Shown: in pieces, positions 34,059 to 48,137 of the stretch
How positions within the stretch are numbered: the stretch's first letter is position 1
How the letters are laid out: the number at the start of each line of letters is the position of its first letter
DNA from: Straminergon stramineum
Taxonomy: Eukaryota; Streptophyta; Bryopsida; Hypnales; Calliergonaceae
Direction: 5' to 3'
Length of the DNA: 64,000 bases
NCBI GenBank assembly: GCA_963920665.1
Contig: OY987270.1
Location: 15,588,019-15,652,018 of the forward strand
The notes under the pieces: generated by a model
Told to the model about the DNA's origin: nothing
The model's input: the letters and a program-made list of their open reading frames with translations, nothing else
Databases searched by the model: none
Made by a program: the position numbers and the translations under genes

Positions 34059-36590
34059 TTATTGTTTTTGTTTTTTCTAGTTTATGAAGACAAGTAGAAA
34101 TTTATTATTCCATTGCAAATGGTCCAGTCAATCCTCCTTACAAGTCAACTGCTTAATATGGTCCTTGCGTCTAAAACGTGGGCAATGTTGGCCATCACAA
34201 TATTTATTTATTTTTAATTGAAATTTACCAATGAAGTGAAGCTCTAACAAATAAAAATCAATTCTTTTCCATCTGGATTTTCCATATATATAAAATACTA
34301 AAATATGTAGTAATTTCTATAATTTTGAAGAGAAAAAAGTTTGGAGCTTGGAAATGCAAAAGTTGGACCAAGATCTCAATTTTCGAAGAAACATCTCAAT
34401 GTGACTAGAGTACATGTAATCATGCCTTTTTTATTATTCCAAAAAAGAAATAGCAAACAAAACTCAAATGCAATGTAGAATCAATACCAAAAGAAGGACC
34501 AAGCAAAGGCCAATATATTATCACTTTTAGGATATTAACTTTATTACAGGAACCCAACCATTGACTATTCTTGTGATCTTTATGACAATATTGTCAATTG
34601 TAGTGATTAGAGAAGCCTATTGTATACATCTATACAACATTCTTTGCACATGAAGATTTGGTATAGATTTTTCAAGGTTTTTTTTGTCGATTATAGCACT
34701 TTATTCTATTAGTGAGGGTACAAATTGGTGTCACCAACAAAATTACTATTACTAATTGATGATGGAATTGATGGAAATAGTGACAATATACTAATTAATT
34801 TAGCATGTGATAATTTGAGATAGTGCAACTTTAATAAATTAGTGTCTCACATAAATAGAATATATCATTAGAAATGAATAAATTGTAAAGTGTTGTTGGG
34901 AGCTAAAAATTTAATATGTTGATACAATACTTACCAATTACTATGCAACCTATTGTTAGTTTCAAGGCCACTCTCTTTTTCATGTTAGTTTATAGTTTCA
35001 AAATATACAATTATAGCAAGTATCACCAACCTCGGAAATTTGCATGTTGGATATCTAATCTTTGACAAGGGATAAAATACTTTATTCTTTCTTTCTAATT
35101 CTCGGGAACAATGAACTTGATCGAATAATAATATTATGAACTATTTTATTGAATTGCAATGATGATTAATCATAAAAAAATTTCATTCTTCCAAAAAATT
35201 TAAATGATTGGTCAACAAATGATGAGTAAAATGTTTTCTCACTAGATTAAAACAATGTCTAAATGAGAACGCTTGGTCGCTATGGAAAGAATAATTCGGA
35301 CATGAATTCACATCATTAGGTTTATATATCCAATTGCATTTTAAATTGATTTGGATTGTTTATTTTTATTAAGACAATATTTTCTCCTAGCATATGTTTT
35401 CAAAATGTCTCTAAGTTAACCCTTGGGATTCCACAAGAGCCAAAAGTAAAAGGTGGTCACCTTCAACATGTGATTTTGATTAATGTAGAATCTACCTAGA
35501 TTTAGAATTTTGTTCAAGCTAGATGGGTGTTAGAAATCTTATACAAATTAAATGGTACAAGAATAGTTGTAATTCAAATTGTGGAAGATTTTCAAATATC
35601 ACAATATACACTAGTAATAAGCTAAAAATACACTAATGTACCACAATGTTGGCTAATACATCATCATATATAATTGTATATTAAAAGCATATACAAATGT
35701 AATCTACATTTTTTTATGATCATAAAGTTGGCATTTTCCTATTAGGATTGACCTTCCAATCTTGTAATAAGTATATGAGTTATTGATAGGTGCATGTATA
35801 AATTGTCACATTGAACCTCATATAGGTTGCATTTTCTAACTTCGAAATTCAGTAGAAATTTTGAAAAACAAATGTAAACCTCCTAGCAATGTATATACTA
35901 TCAATATGGAGAATTTCATTAAAATGGCAGTATTATTACCCCATTTCTAACATATTCCATGTCATTTTAATGGAATGTCATGCAATTTCTAATAGATTTC
36001 ATGCCATTTTCATGGAATATTGTGCCATTCTACTAGGTATCGCCAATTTAATGAAATTCACCATAATTGAAAAGCTTAAAATGTCTAAATTTCACATTTA
36101 GGTTTGGTTCAATGGATTTTTAAAAGAAATGTAATCTCTATTTGGCTATGAACATTACAAGATCATTGAGTAATCTATGTTACAATATTTAAGTATTAGG
36201 CCATATGCCTTGTTGTACACAAAATCTAATACAAAGTGCACCATTGGATGTGCACCGAAATTGACATACCAAGTGCACTTCCACTTTCTACAGTTGTAAT
36301 CATACCAAGCTCTGTGTTACGCGTACGTAGGGGTGCATGCATTCCACAACCTCGATCGCCCTTCCCAGTACCATGCGATCACAAATTTAGTCGGGTGATT
36401 AATTGAAACTGTCAGTGATTAATCAATACTAAGTTAGAGCGAGCTAGCTAGCTAGATTGTATCCCAAGACACTGAGTAAAATGCATTGTTTTGAGTCATT
36501 TGATGGAGGAAACATTTGAATGGAGAATTGTGATAGAATACATCTGATCGATGTTGTGTTTGATCAATCAGGGCATGGACGGATTTATGT
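34059..36590. other. AT-rich intergenic DNA, nothing recognised
   Basis: I find no gene, RNA gene or complete element. A short imperfect repeat of 'at.ccatttt.atggaat' occurs three times at 35940-36030. A slightly GC-richer patch at 36220-36470 contains GCTAGCTAGCTAG but no gene. Confidence 0.5.
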
Positions 36591-36591
36591 A

Positions 36592-37135
36592 AGGTAAACC
36601 AGCCCATGACAGGCAAACTGCCTAATGCAGTCATCTAGGAAACCACCTATTAGAGTCTTACATCAACCTATGGCAGATTTTTTGTGATAAATGAGATTAG
36701 GACTACATTAGGCTGATTTGTGGCCATAATCTTGTCTTGGGAGATGGTCATGGAGTTATTAGTAACTGTCGTAGGCCACTTACACCATTCAAGTGTAAAT
36801 TGGTCAGAAGAAGTTATTTTTTTATTCCTTCATGTCATGGCCATGTTAGGAAATGTTGTAGTCATTTTAGAAAATGTTGTGATTGCTTTAAGTGGTAAGA
36901 TGACCATTATGGGAATCCTTTTTGCTGATTTGGGGTAGTCTACAGACTTTGTTGGGCTAATTGGGTTGTACACTTCAAAAATTCATAAAAAATTCTTACT
37001 TTGTCCAAAAAATAAAATTTCAATTGCTTCCTTCAATTCTCACATATTTCTATGTATGGAAAAAAAAATCTGAATCATTTTGCTAATGGCAATAGTACAG
37101 ACCACTCATTCTGCCTGTCATAGGCAGGTTTACCT
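36592..37135 (+). mobile_element. Family A inverted-repeat element, uninterrupted copy
   Basis: This 544-bp copy has the best inverted termini: AGGTAAACCAGCCCATGACA at the left and AGGTAAACCTGCCTATGACA on the minus strand at the right. TA lies outside each end (36590-36591 and 37136-37137). The interior contains the 21-bp internal duplication. It serves as the reference copy for recognising the insertions in the 21113 and 32544 copies. Confidence 0.92.
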
Positions 37136-37137
37136 TA

Positions 37138-37509
37138 CTTGGTGCCTAGCTTCACATGCCTGGGTGGGACATTGTTGAATGGTACGTGGCTTTAGGGGGC
37201 AGATGTTTAAACCCTAACTGACCACACAACAGACGTTTATTGTCCAATGAATGACAAGGAATTCTACTCTGTAGGACAGAATTGCAATTATTCATCCTCA
37301 GAATTAGGGGTGGAAAGGGAAGATCTTGTACAGTATTTTGACTCCCAATGAATATTTTTGGTTTTTTTTAAAGTGGATGATGTCACACGGTTCTAAAATG
37401 GCTGATTTTCATGGTCACTAGCCTGGCATTCAAGGGTTAATTCGTCATAGGCCGGAGATTAATATCCGGGTAGCTTCATAATTAGAATTTTTTATTGAAA
37501 TCATTAGGA
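37138..37509. other. Short intergenic segment between elements
   Basis: No gene. The sequence 'tttaaaccctaactgaccac' at about 37208 and 'gccattcaagggttaa'-like sequence near 37428 might be weak ends of another TTAA-type element, but they do not pair well. Confidence 0.3.
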
Positions 37510-37511
37510 TA

Positions 37512-37909
37512 AGGGAGCCGACCCATTTCTGACCACTTAAGTAGATACACATACCTGCAAGGGAGGTTTCAATAGTGGGGAAATTTTCCCATGAGTAGAA
37601 ATAGAGTTCGTAAGGTTTCTATAATTTTTCAGATTTTTTTTCTCAAATAATGATTACTACAAATTTTTAAGCTTAAGATTCTATTCTACCCCTATTGGTC
37701 ATACATACCTTCTTATTTTCCACCAAGGATTGGTTGCAAAATCCAACACGGGGTTGGTTCCAATTTTGAGAGTCTTCTAGCCAATCATAATGCACCACAA
37801 CTGCCCAGGAATTGTGTCAACATTAATTGTTGTTAATCACCTCGTGATGGAAATTACTCCACCCTATGTTGCCAGACTGGGTCTATGATTAGTAATGGGT
37901 CGGCTCCCT
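37512..37909 (+). mobile_element. Family B inverted-repeat element, copy B1
   Basis: This is a 398-bp element. The left end is AGGGAGCCGACCCATTTCTG and the right end reads AGGGAGCCGACCCATTACTA on the other strand, with TA outside both (37510-37511 and 37910-37911). The interior matches B2 and B3, for example 'attttcccatgagtagaaatagagtt' in shorter pieces and 'gagagtcttctagccaatcataatg'. No coding region is present. Confidence 0.9.
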
Positions 37910-37911
37910 TA

Positions 37912-40900
37912 GATGCTAATCATCATAATCTAAATATGAATCTCATTTTCATATCATTCCAATAATATTGCAAAAATTGTAATGCAAGTTTTTGTTTTTT
38001 TTAATTTCAATATCAAAGCAAGAAACTAAAAATATATTTTGAAAGATAGTATTCTATTCTATTTATTTTTTGGAGTAACACCTACCTAGTAACATTTGAA
38101 CCTTTCAAGTATGAGGAGTTTATTTTGTGGACAAGGAAGGTAGAAAAACATACAAAGTCATTTTTTGACCTCAATTTCCAAAATTTTCCAAAATAATAGA
38201 AAAAAATGATATTTGTTATTTACTAGAACATTTGCAATTCAAAAGACGGTTGTTGTTTTTTAATTTCTTGTAAAAGTTATTAGCTATTGAGTTTTTTTGT
38301 TCATCAATCAACACTTTCTACTTCATAATTTTCCTAAAAGAATATAAATGTTTTTTTGGTAAAAGATTTTTAAACATGTTTTCAACTTGTTATCCCACAC
38401 ATTGACCAAAATGTTCAAATTTTGAACTAAAATTGAACATGTGAACTTTGAATGCCTCCAAAAAATCACTACATTTTGGATTGATATGAAAATTTTATTG
38501 CAAAAGCTAGGAGAGAAAACACAAATTTTTCCAACAAATTTGGACATTGGATGCAAAAGTTATAGCACTTCAAATTGGACTTCCAAATTATGTGGGGGCA
38601 CTTTTAGATGAATAGGGAGTGCTTAAGTTTTAAAGGGTATACATTTTTTTTCTAAAAAATTGAAAGACAAAATGCCACCTTTTGGGAGGGCTAGAAAAAC
38701 TACTTTTGAAATTCAGACATATTGAACTTGCAATGGTTGGAAATTTCCACTCTAAAATATTAGAATATATTTGAACAAGTAAAATAAAAGATCCTTAGTT
38801 GGATTTGTTAAAAAATAAATCTAGATGAAGGTTTAGTTCTCCTTTGGGTACAAATATATTGAAGTAGTTATGGGCCTCAAACACCATTGTTCTTTAGGAT
38901 TTAAAAGCACCAATTCTAGTGTGTAAGCATAGAAATGTGAGCATATGAACCTTGAATTCTTATGTATGTAGATATTCTACAGCCAAAGAAGGTACTTATA
39001 TATAATATAAACACCTATAATATAAATATTTATAACATAATTACACTATAATCATAGAAAGTGTCTATAATATACATTGTAATATAGGTGTTTAGACTCC
39101 TACGCTCATGGGTCATGATCCTAGGCTCACATAATAGCAACCCTTGATTTAAAATTGATAAGCATCAAGCAAAATATGACGACTATTAGATGAAAATCAA
39201 TAGAATTAACAAAATAACATTTCTAAAAGCATTAGTTTATATTTAGTCTCAAATTGTCTTATAAATCCTTATATCCATAATAGATCATCATTTTCATTCT
39301 TTTATGTTTCATTTTGTGCAAAGAAATATATTCAATTTTAAACAATTGTCCAAAATTTCTTAAGATTTTAGTGATAGATTTTCAACATTTGTTAATATAA
39401 AATTTTAAAGTTCTTATTTTTTAATGTTTAATTTTTAATATACTACATCAAAGAAATTGATTTTTTCAATTCAAAAAATGGCCCTTCCTAATTAACAAAC
39501 TTCAAAAGAAATGATCTAAGAATTCTATAAAATCAACATATATAATTCTAGTTTTGACCTTTAGGTTGGAATTGGTTTATGCATTGATTTGTATTAGCTT
39601 CATTTTTTGAGGTTGTTTGAAGTGCGTGACATGAAGCCATGGAATTTTGAATTGACATGTTCTATTGGTTGATTTAAAAACTTGTGGAGGTTTTGAATGG
39701 TGTAGATGGTCATTCAAGACTCAACAAGAGATGAGTCCAAAACATTTTCAAGCTATGACACCTACAAAATTTCAAGGGCAATCAGTAGGAGTTGAAAAGT
39801 TATTTCAAGGAATCAAAGGAAGTTGAAGCTTCAAATGTGTCTATCTAGGGAAGATGTAGTAGTATTTACAATTTAGGCACCCTAAGCTTTAAACTTTGAA
39901 AATTTAAAAATTATTGTTTGAGTGTCAAAAAATTTGAAACAACTTGTTTTGGATTTCTCTTGATGTTGCTAATAACCTCATTGAAGAAAATGAAATTTTG
40001 ACTATAAGAGATTATAGTATCTCTCCAAAATGGCACTTTTAGGGTGCTCATACCTTAAACAATTGAAGACCTAACCTATATTCAAAATCATCAATGGATT
40101 AGTGAACCCCTAAATCAAATATTGTACTTCAAAACTAGCAAAAAATACTTGTTAAAAACACTAATTACATTCGATCCATAATCAAATTTTCATAAGTAAT
40201 ATAAATTTTATTTTAAATTTTATCTATAAATATTATTTCTATACAATGGTAGATTATATGGATGCAATCTATAAGTTGTCTTCTATGACTTTTGGTTGAA
40301 AGTTATCATAAAACTATCATGCACTTTACATGTCTTCATAATTGAGCCAGATAATTTCAATACCTTATTGTCCTTTATAAGTTATTTGTCACTTTCTTTC
40401 TAAAATGTGTAAATTTTGGATAATTTATATGTAATTATGCATTAATCTAATTTTGAATTTATGAAGCAATAAATATTTAAAAATAGTTTCAAGAATGATT
40501 TTTTTTTAATATTTTTTATTTTTGAAATCATTTTCATCTAATTTTTTGTAATTTTAGTTTAAGAACTTCTCGTAGAATTTTGTTTGAGTATACTAGCAAA
40601 TATCAAATTGAAGCCATGCATGCAAAGTAACTCATCAAATTGTATAAAAAAATTATAAGTTTTAAAGTCTATTTTATTAACAAATTTTATATTTTTCATC
40701 TAATTTGAGTGAATGCTTCAAATAAATTAGTAGTGTCGTTTCAAAATGATGTGATAATATTTGTACCCCTTTATCAAAAAGTCTCTTGACACAATAATAA
40801 ACCGAAGATTTCATCATCATTTTTTGTTTAAATATGGATATGAATTCAAAAACACATATAAATGTATGTTTGTAATGAAAATGTCAATTTTATATCAAAT

Positions 40901-43900
40901 AAAAAATCAATAAAATTTTATTATATGGATTTTTCAATATATACAATAAGAAAATTTAGTATCCTTTTAGAATTTCATAGTATTTTTCTGATATATAGAT
41001 GTGCATAATAAAGGCAAGGTGAAAAAATGTTATTCATGCCAAATATCCTCATAACAAGAAAATGACATAACACATATGATTTCAAATAAGCTATTCAATA
41101 GAAGTTTTAGTATAGTGTGGAATCAAAAGATATTTGACCACATTCTCTATACAATGAATACAAAAGTTAATATATTTCTTTTATTTAAGTTTGTATGAAA
41201 TTAGATATCAAATATTTGTAAAGTGAATTATATTTCTTAAAAAAATGACATTTATCATTCAAATTTTAGTCATGAAATTTTAGTTTCGTATAAATTTTAT
41301 ATACATTTCATTTGACTAAAAATGATTTTTGAATAAAACCAAGCGCGGTGATTTTAAAGATGATATTTATAAAGTTTATTATTATATTTCCTAAGCACAT
41401 GAAATATTTTGTAGAAAAAAAAGTCCAATAAATGTACTAGAAAAACATGCCTCCTCGAAGAGATCTATTTTCAAGACAAGTTGTTATAGACAGAGTAGAA
41501 GATAGAATGGATACAAGCAAATGTAAAAGCCACTTTCGAGAATTTTTATTTCGATGTTTTCCAGGATATATTAACTTTGAAGGTGAAATCAATTTTGTTT
41601 GTATTAACTCAAAATTCTCTTGTATAGTGAAAGTAATCTAAATCATTTTAAAAATTGGAATAAGGCATTGGAATAATTTCAAAAATGCATTATTCCGAAA
41701 ATGAAGAGTGATCAAAAATACATTTTCTAAACTAGGATAATGCATTGGAATAATTTCAACTTGAAAATTTTCATTATTAAGATATCAATGTTAATGAAAA
41801 ATAGATTGTTCTTGAGAAAATTCTATCTTTAAGTCTATAAAATGACATTTATTGTATTGTACTATTATAGATACAATGTTGGACAAATATGTGGAGACAG
41901 TAGGAAAGTGGGAAGGATTGTTGTTTTTCTTTTTTGGTATTGTTTATTTGTTGCAAAATTTGTTTATTGACGAAGGATTAGATTTTCATCAAGAGGGTTA
42001 ATTTTTCACTAAGCATTAGTTTTAACTAATCTCAAAGATATTAATTTTTTAACAATCTATGTATAATTGTTGTTGTATAATTATTTATAAATTTTTAATG
42101 CATAATAATTATATGCTGATATTTTGTGATTGTAAAACCTTTTATTACGGTGCAAATAGATTTTTTCAAATTATGTTAAATATTAGAAAAGAAAATTTGT
42201 ATATTTCATTAATGTTTCTTTCATACAAAGATGCTCGTTTTGCAAATTTGACACTATTATATGAATTGCTTCAAATACATCAATGTATTTAAAAGGTACA
42301 CTATAAAATTTAGAATGGACAAATATTTTCATTTTAAAATTCAAGGAAAAAAGGATTGATTGCTTAATTAAAGTCTACCTTACATCATGCCTCAAAAATG
42401 AAGAGTGATCAAAATAAAAATGAAAGAGAATGAGATGGGAAATCCAACATGTCTTAAAATGGATAAAGTTTCATGTTCATATAGACTTAGTGGCAAGATG
42501 ACCTCAAAAGGTTTCTCGCTCAGGTTTTAGGGTGATGAAGTCATCTCAATCAAGTTAATTAATCCTTCTTTTACTATTATCTAATGTTGTTTATAGTTGA
42601 AAATGAATTGTCTCAAAATGATCATTCCTTGCAATTGAAGGTATACACCTAAGTTAAGAGGGTATTTGATGTGGGGCTATTTAACTTAATTATTGTATTT
42701 AAAATGACCATATTTTTTTCATAAAAAGCTACAAGGGGCTTATTTCCAATATTCTATGATTTTTATAAATTCATTCACGGAGTTTCTAAAGTGTGTCTAT
42801 CTTACATATAGAATTCAAGTGTCCAAATTTTTTCTACCCCTAGCCTTTCTTCACAAATTTTCCCTTCCTTTGACTACATACACATATAGGGGATACCCCA
42901 CAAAATGGCCAACAACAATCAATTCAATTCAAGTGCCATTAACCAAGTGGTGGTTTTTAATTACATGTTTATCATTGAACACTTCACAATCCCGATTCAA
43001 ATTATCCTTTGAACATCCCATTCAATATGTCTAGAGAATTTTAACACATATAGCTTCAAAGATTGAATTTTAATGGACTATATCTAAACTTACTCTATCT
43101 TCATATTATATAGTATTCACTTTGCTTCCCTATATGTGTAATGTGACAATTTGCTTCCCTTTATGTATAATGTGACAATTTCTTCCACTTGTAGTCAACA
43201 TTTTACATTTACACATGATTTTTTTATACATTCACAATTTTAGCCAACCACCCTTCGTTATAGATTTTCTTAAGTGTGTCCATTTTATCATCTATATTAT
43301 CATTCCACATCTATACTTACCTTATTACAAAAAATTTGCGTGGCCCCTATATCTATCAAGGCTAATTTATTAATAGAAGTTTCTACTAAGTGATGTTTTT
43401 ATAGATCGTAATTTATATATTAGAATATATAGCATTTCATGGATCCTATTATAGCCCTGCATATTATATAAAACTTTTCTTTGAATTAAATGAACCCTAT
43501 CTTTTAACTCACGTAGTTTTCTAAAAAATCTACATTGATCTCCCTATGAATAATGTTTCATTGTTGAAAAAACAAGTTTTATTGCTAAAATGCAATTTTA
43601 TTATTGAAATTCAATTTAACTATGAGAAAATTTTAACTACAAAATGAAATTTGTCACATTCCTTGTATATTTAGTGTGGTAAATATAATTTCGTTGATCA
43701 TTTTTATGTTTTATTTGTAGATAATACAATTTGATTTCTAATATATTTATAAAATGATTCAATGGTTGAAATCAAACTATTAAAATAATGCTCAAATAGT
43801 GATCCTATAATGAAATTCTAAAAGTTGTTGTTGTTACCTATTTATAAAAAAAATACTAGTAATGAGATAAAGTGGTTTACCTTCGAATCAAGGATAATAA

Positions 43901-44619
43901 TGAGACTGTGAAAAGTCTCAATATAATGAATATAGCCTTAATTCACCAATTTCAGTTTATAACATTTGTATTCAATAACCTACATTAAAATAGATTTGAA
44001 TACATAAAAGTATAAAAACAAATTTGAATAATGTGTTACATCTTCATTCAAAAGAAATATGTCTTAATTAATGTAGATATTTCATTAATTAAGTTTGTAA
44101 AAATATAAACCTTTGAAAGGATCAATCATTTAAATTTCAAAAGCTTGAGTGGAAATGGATGAATGCAAACATGTCCAAATTACAAAAAAAACTTTTTTCA
44201 TTCATGTAAATGTCTATAGATTCTTATGTTCGTTCTCTTACATTTGTATGGTATAAATTTTTAGAAATTTTCTTAGCAAATATTTTATAGTTCAAGGGAC
44301 ACGATTATGTTTAGTCCTATAGACTAAAATTTTCATTTCAAAGAATGGCCTACAAAAATGACTTGAATAAATTATTAAAATAAAGATCTCAAAGCTAGCA
44401 TCACCATAATTTGAACATAGAAGGTTGAACTTAATGAAAAAAATCTTGCAAAAATTACAAATATAAAATTTGTAATCATCTTGAAAAGGAATTTTTGAAT
44501 TTTGGTTACAAATTTTATTGAAATTTTTTAGTGAATTTAGTAGACAATCTAACCATAGGGATATGATCTATGGATCACATTTTACAACTATTATATACAT
44601 TATCATCAAAATTATTCTT
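37912..44619. other. Gene-free AT-rich DNA
   Basis: This is 6.7 kb of AT-rich, low-complexity sequence with stops in all frames. The longest open frames are under 95 codons and compositionally random. One at 41447-41641 starts MPPRRDLFSR, which is faintly reminiscent of retrotransposon gag starts, but nothing else supports that. No RNA gene or tandem array is apparent. Confidence 0.5.
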
Positions 44620-44623
44620 TTAA

Positions 44624-45173
44624 GTCCTAAAGGACCAAATGTCTATTCAACATACGCAAAAAAATCTTGGGTAGGTTCCTACAAGGTCATTTTTGGTCAG
44701 ATGTTCATGAAATTTGTAATCAATGTGCAACTATGTAACCCCTTCTTGAAATTTTTTTTTCCGATTGGGTGCCAGATCAAAAGTTATGTTGCCTTGAATT
44801 TTGACAACTTGGTAGCATGTGCACAACTCTTCCTATGATTTTGAAATTTGGCGGATGTGTAACTTACATGAAAATGTCCAGAAAAATAACCATGTTCAAT
44901 GTAAGAATCTCATTCTAGAAGGTGTTAAAGTTTGCAGGCCCTATTAGGCAAGGTTGGAAAAAAACTTTTCCACCTAACTTCAAACATTATAATCTTTTAA
45001 TTTGTGCGGTTAAAGTTTCTAATTTTTTCCCACATGTTCCCAAAGAAGTCTAGTAGAAATTTGTACGGTTGAATTTTGAAAAAAAAACTTTTTTTTCATT
45101 TTTTTCTTGCTACCCTAAGAAGTGCCAGTTTAAGACAATTTTTGCCCAAAATGTGCCTTAGTTCTTTTAGGGA
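44624..45173 (+). mobile_element. TTAA-flanked inverted-repeat element, copy C2
   Basis: This 550-bp unit has left end GTCCTAAAGGACCAAATG and right end TCCCTAAAAGAACTAAGG on the minus strand. TTAA lies immediately outside each (44620-44623 and 45174-45177). The interior is partly repeated, inverted, at 24490-24700 and more weakly near 4880-5070. The central 'tcaaacattataatcttt' motif also occurs in the 6647 and 33420 elements, so C1 and C2 appear to be related subfamilies. Confidence 0.75.
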
Positions 45174-45177
45174 TTAA

Positions 45178-47000
45178 GTTGCATTTTATAATACAAATGA
45201 GAAGTTTTTAGAATTTGGAATACCTTTGTAGTTAGGCTAATTTTTGAGGCCAATGTTTGGTAATGCAAATTCCTATTTGGAGTTGTAGCTTGCAAATTTA
45301 GGATGTTAAACTATAGAATACTAGTCCAAATCGGTGCTTTTGGCTAACTATAGTAGAAAAAGGGCTAGTGGATATGTAGTTGAGTTGGATTCCAAGTGGA
45401 TAGTTCAATTGTGTTGGATTTTGATCGTTGTGAGCCAATTTGGTGGAGTTGAAGAGGTGCCTAGTGGGGTATTTAGCCCTCTCTTCCAATTTGGATTTTC
45501 ACCCAATGTTGAGTTGAGCCCACTGTGGGTCCAACCCTATGAAGGCTGAATTTTTTTTTATGTATTTTTGGCAATTAATATAGTTCAATGGTTAAGTTGC
45601 TTAATTGGAGTATGTGAATATATCTTTGTGATTTTATGTGTTATGCTTGAATGTGTTCAAAAGTGTGTTGCTTGGTTTTTGTCCAATGTTGTATGCATGA
45701 TAATGCAAATGGGAAATTGATGTAATTATGTACCTAATTGGCATGTTATTCAATTGTGAATGTAGTATTGGTTGTGTTGTTGTAGTCGGTTTAATAGTTG
45801 AGTTTAATATGTGAGAAAATTGAATGCCTAATTGGTATTATTAAATGGTTTGTTGGATTGAATTTGGAATTGGGTTGAAGACATGAGATTGGTTTAGGTT
45901 GAATCAAATTAAAATTAAAATTTATCTCCCTACTTAAATATTTCCCTTGGATCGAACTTAATATACTATATGGGTAGTTACCTAATTTGCAACCAAATCC
46001 TTGTCTACAACCTTCTTGTCCTTAAGGGCTTCTTATCAAAGTCTAGTATCAATTCAATTTCAACCTCTATATCATAAATTTGACCCGTTTTTAAAGTCTT
46101 TGGAATGGTTGCACTATACCAATCTAAGTCCTTAAGTCCCATAAATTTACAACTTTTGAATAATTAAATTTTAAGAATTTAGTGGAACTTGGAATTAGGA
46201 CATAAATGAGAATTATCCTTTATAATATCAAATTTCACTTTTTGCACAAAATTCTATTGAAAGAAAAATTCCAATGCACATAGACAATCGTGGACATCAC
46301 TCCCTAGTTAAAGAAATGATATTTGATTTTTGTGGAAGCTTAGATGACAAGCTCTAATAAATTATCCAATAAAGGAATCACATTAGATTTTTGTTTATCC
46401 CTTGATTTCTAGAATTTCATTTTTGTTTTTCAAAACTTCATTCCTATTCTCTTCTACAAAAAATGGAAGTTCAAAGTCATTTCTTAGATATTGTTAATCA
46501 AATAAAAAGAATTGCACTAGATTTGGGTGTGCCATTGAATTCTGCACTTCTTCCATGTTTCTTTGCACTCCAACTCTATTCTCTTGCCATACAAAAGGAA
46601 GTTTAGATGACAAGCTTTAAGGCATTACATGCTACTTCTCTCCAAGAGAGTGAAATAACTCCAACAACAACTTTTATTTAAGTTGTTATAAATTAAGAGT
46701 ATGTTCATCTTGAGTTCCATGTTAAGTTCCTTGGATTTGAACTTCTTGCTCTTCAACTCAAAATGAATGGAATTTCAACCACAAGCACTTATTCAAAAAC
46801 TCTAAGTAGGTGTCATCTTTCATTCATCCACTAAAGGGATATGGATGGAGGAGTGTACAACCATGATATTCTATTAGATTGCCCTCCACTATTTCTGTGA
46901 CATTTCTCACTAATTGTGTAATCAGTAATAAAAGGAAGAATAAAATGCTTCTGAGTTATTGTTATGTATCCAAGTTATAGATTTTGGAATCCAATTTCTC
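45178..47000. other. AT-rich intergenic DNA upstream of GAPN
   Basis: No gene recognised. Open frames at 45298-45549 overlap on opposite strands and look random. Nothing here resembles a complete mobile element. Confidence 0.45.
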
Positions 47001-48137
47001 ATCATGTACCTATATGTTGGATTGGGCGACCTAATTAGAAGGGCCACCAGGCTCATAATGAGACTACCGGTATCATGAGAGTATTCAGTGCCCTGTAAGC
47101 TTCCTGTTCCACTTCAGAAAGTGAGCTGACAATTTCCTCCATACACTTCCCCAGAATATGCTCCACAAAACCTGCTGCTGCCCCTACACCTCCGAATTCT
47201 CAGGAAAAGAAATACCCAAAGCCTCTCTCCCTCCCACTGCCCCCTCCCTTAGCATAAAATTTCAAAAAAGAAAAGGAAAAAAACAGTAAAGAAATTGGTG
47301 GTAGCCAATTGGAGGAAGGCAAAGGAACGACGGAAGGAAAAAAACCTAACCAAAAAGCCACCCCACGTGGCGCAAAGCTTTAGCATCCCTGAAGTGCTTA
47401 AGCTTAGTTGTAAATTTGTAATGGCTTGCCATGCCACTCGTCAGGCCGACTTTTCTATGCATTCGTCCTTCCCATGCATTGTAATTCTCCCCATTCTTCA
47501 GTCTCTTCTCAACATTCAAATTCTCCAATTCTCCTCTTCTCCAATTCTTAGGTTCTCATACAACCTTCCTTACAAATTTCCCCACTTGGGTGCTGTTTTT
47601 TTGAAGGTAATGGAAGCTCTCCGTTGTTGAGATTCAGAACAGTGTCGGCACTTCAATTTGCTCTTCTTGCATGTGCTTATTAGTTTCTGGTACCAAATGT
47701 GTTACATAGTGACTTGATCTTTTGTGTGAGTGCTTGGAATTCACGGAAATAGATGGGTGTGATATATATTGACATGGTTTGAACTCTTACATATACTTTG
47801 AGTTCTTAAACTCATTTTGGTTCTCACGTAACACTCGTTATGAATGTCGGATATCGGTAGTACTCGCAATGTTTGTGTAGGAGTGTAGGTAGTCGAACTA
47901 CTCGAAACAGACTTTTTGTTCACTCTGACTTGCTCTTCTTAGGATGAGAGTTATAATTATTATTATGAGAGTTTTTCTTCTGCTGGTAGTGTATTTTATA
48001 TGTCAATTTTTTTTTACTTCCCTGTTTAGTAGCGTCGTGGTGGTGAGAAGCGTTGTTTCTTTCGATCAATTTGCTTGGGGTGCTTTTTAAATTGCTAGTT
48101 GGCCTGGATTGCAGCTCTACTTCAGAGACAGGACAGG
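47001..48137 (+). promoter_or_regulatory. GAPN promoter and probable 5' untranslated region
   Basis: Composition becomes less AT-rich from about 47050. A palindromic G-box, CCACGTGG, lies at 47363-47370, and an inverted CCAAT-like sequence (agccaattgg) lies just upstream at about 47302. Pyrimidine-rich sequence follows (47460-47560). A 5'-UTR intron is plausible, with a donor near GAAG/GTAATGG at about 47606 and an acceptor ATTGCAG at 48112, 25 bases before the start codon. G-boxes are targets of bZIP and bHLH factors, so regulation by light or stress is possible but not shown. Confidence 0.5.
47363..47370. promoter_or_regulatory. G-box CCACGTGG
   Basis: A perfect 8-bp palindrome with the ACGT core, followed by C to give the ABRE-like CACGTGGC. 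It lies about 775 bp upstream of the GAPN ATG, probably close to the transcription start if the 5'-UTR intron is real. Confidence 0.45.

Noticed and set aside
41447..41641. Possible gag start (MPPRRDLFSR) of a retrotransposon
   Set aside because: Only a short frame; no protease, reverse transcriptase, integrase, primer-binding site or LTR is visible nearby.
48099..48137. Upstream extension of GAPN
   Set aside because: The extension begins with TTG and contains the likely 5'-UTR splice acceptor. The ATG at 48138 gives the conserved N-terminus and exact family length.
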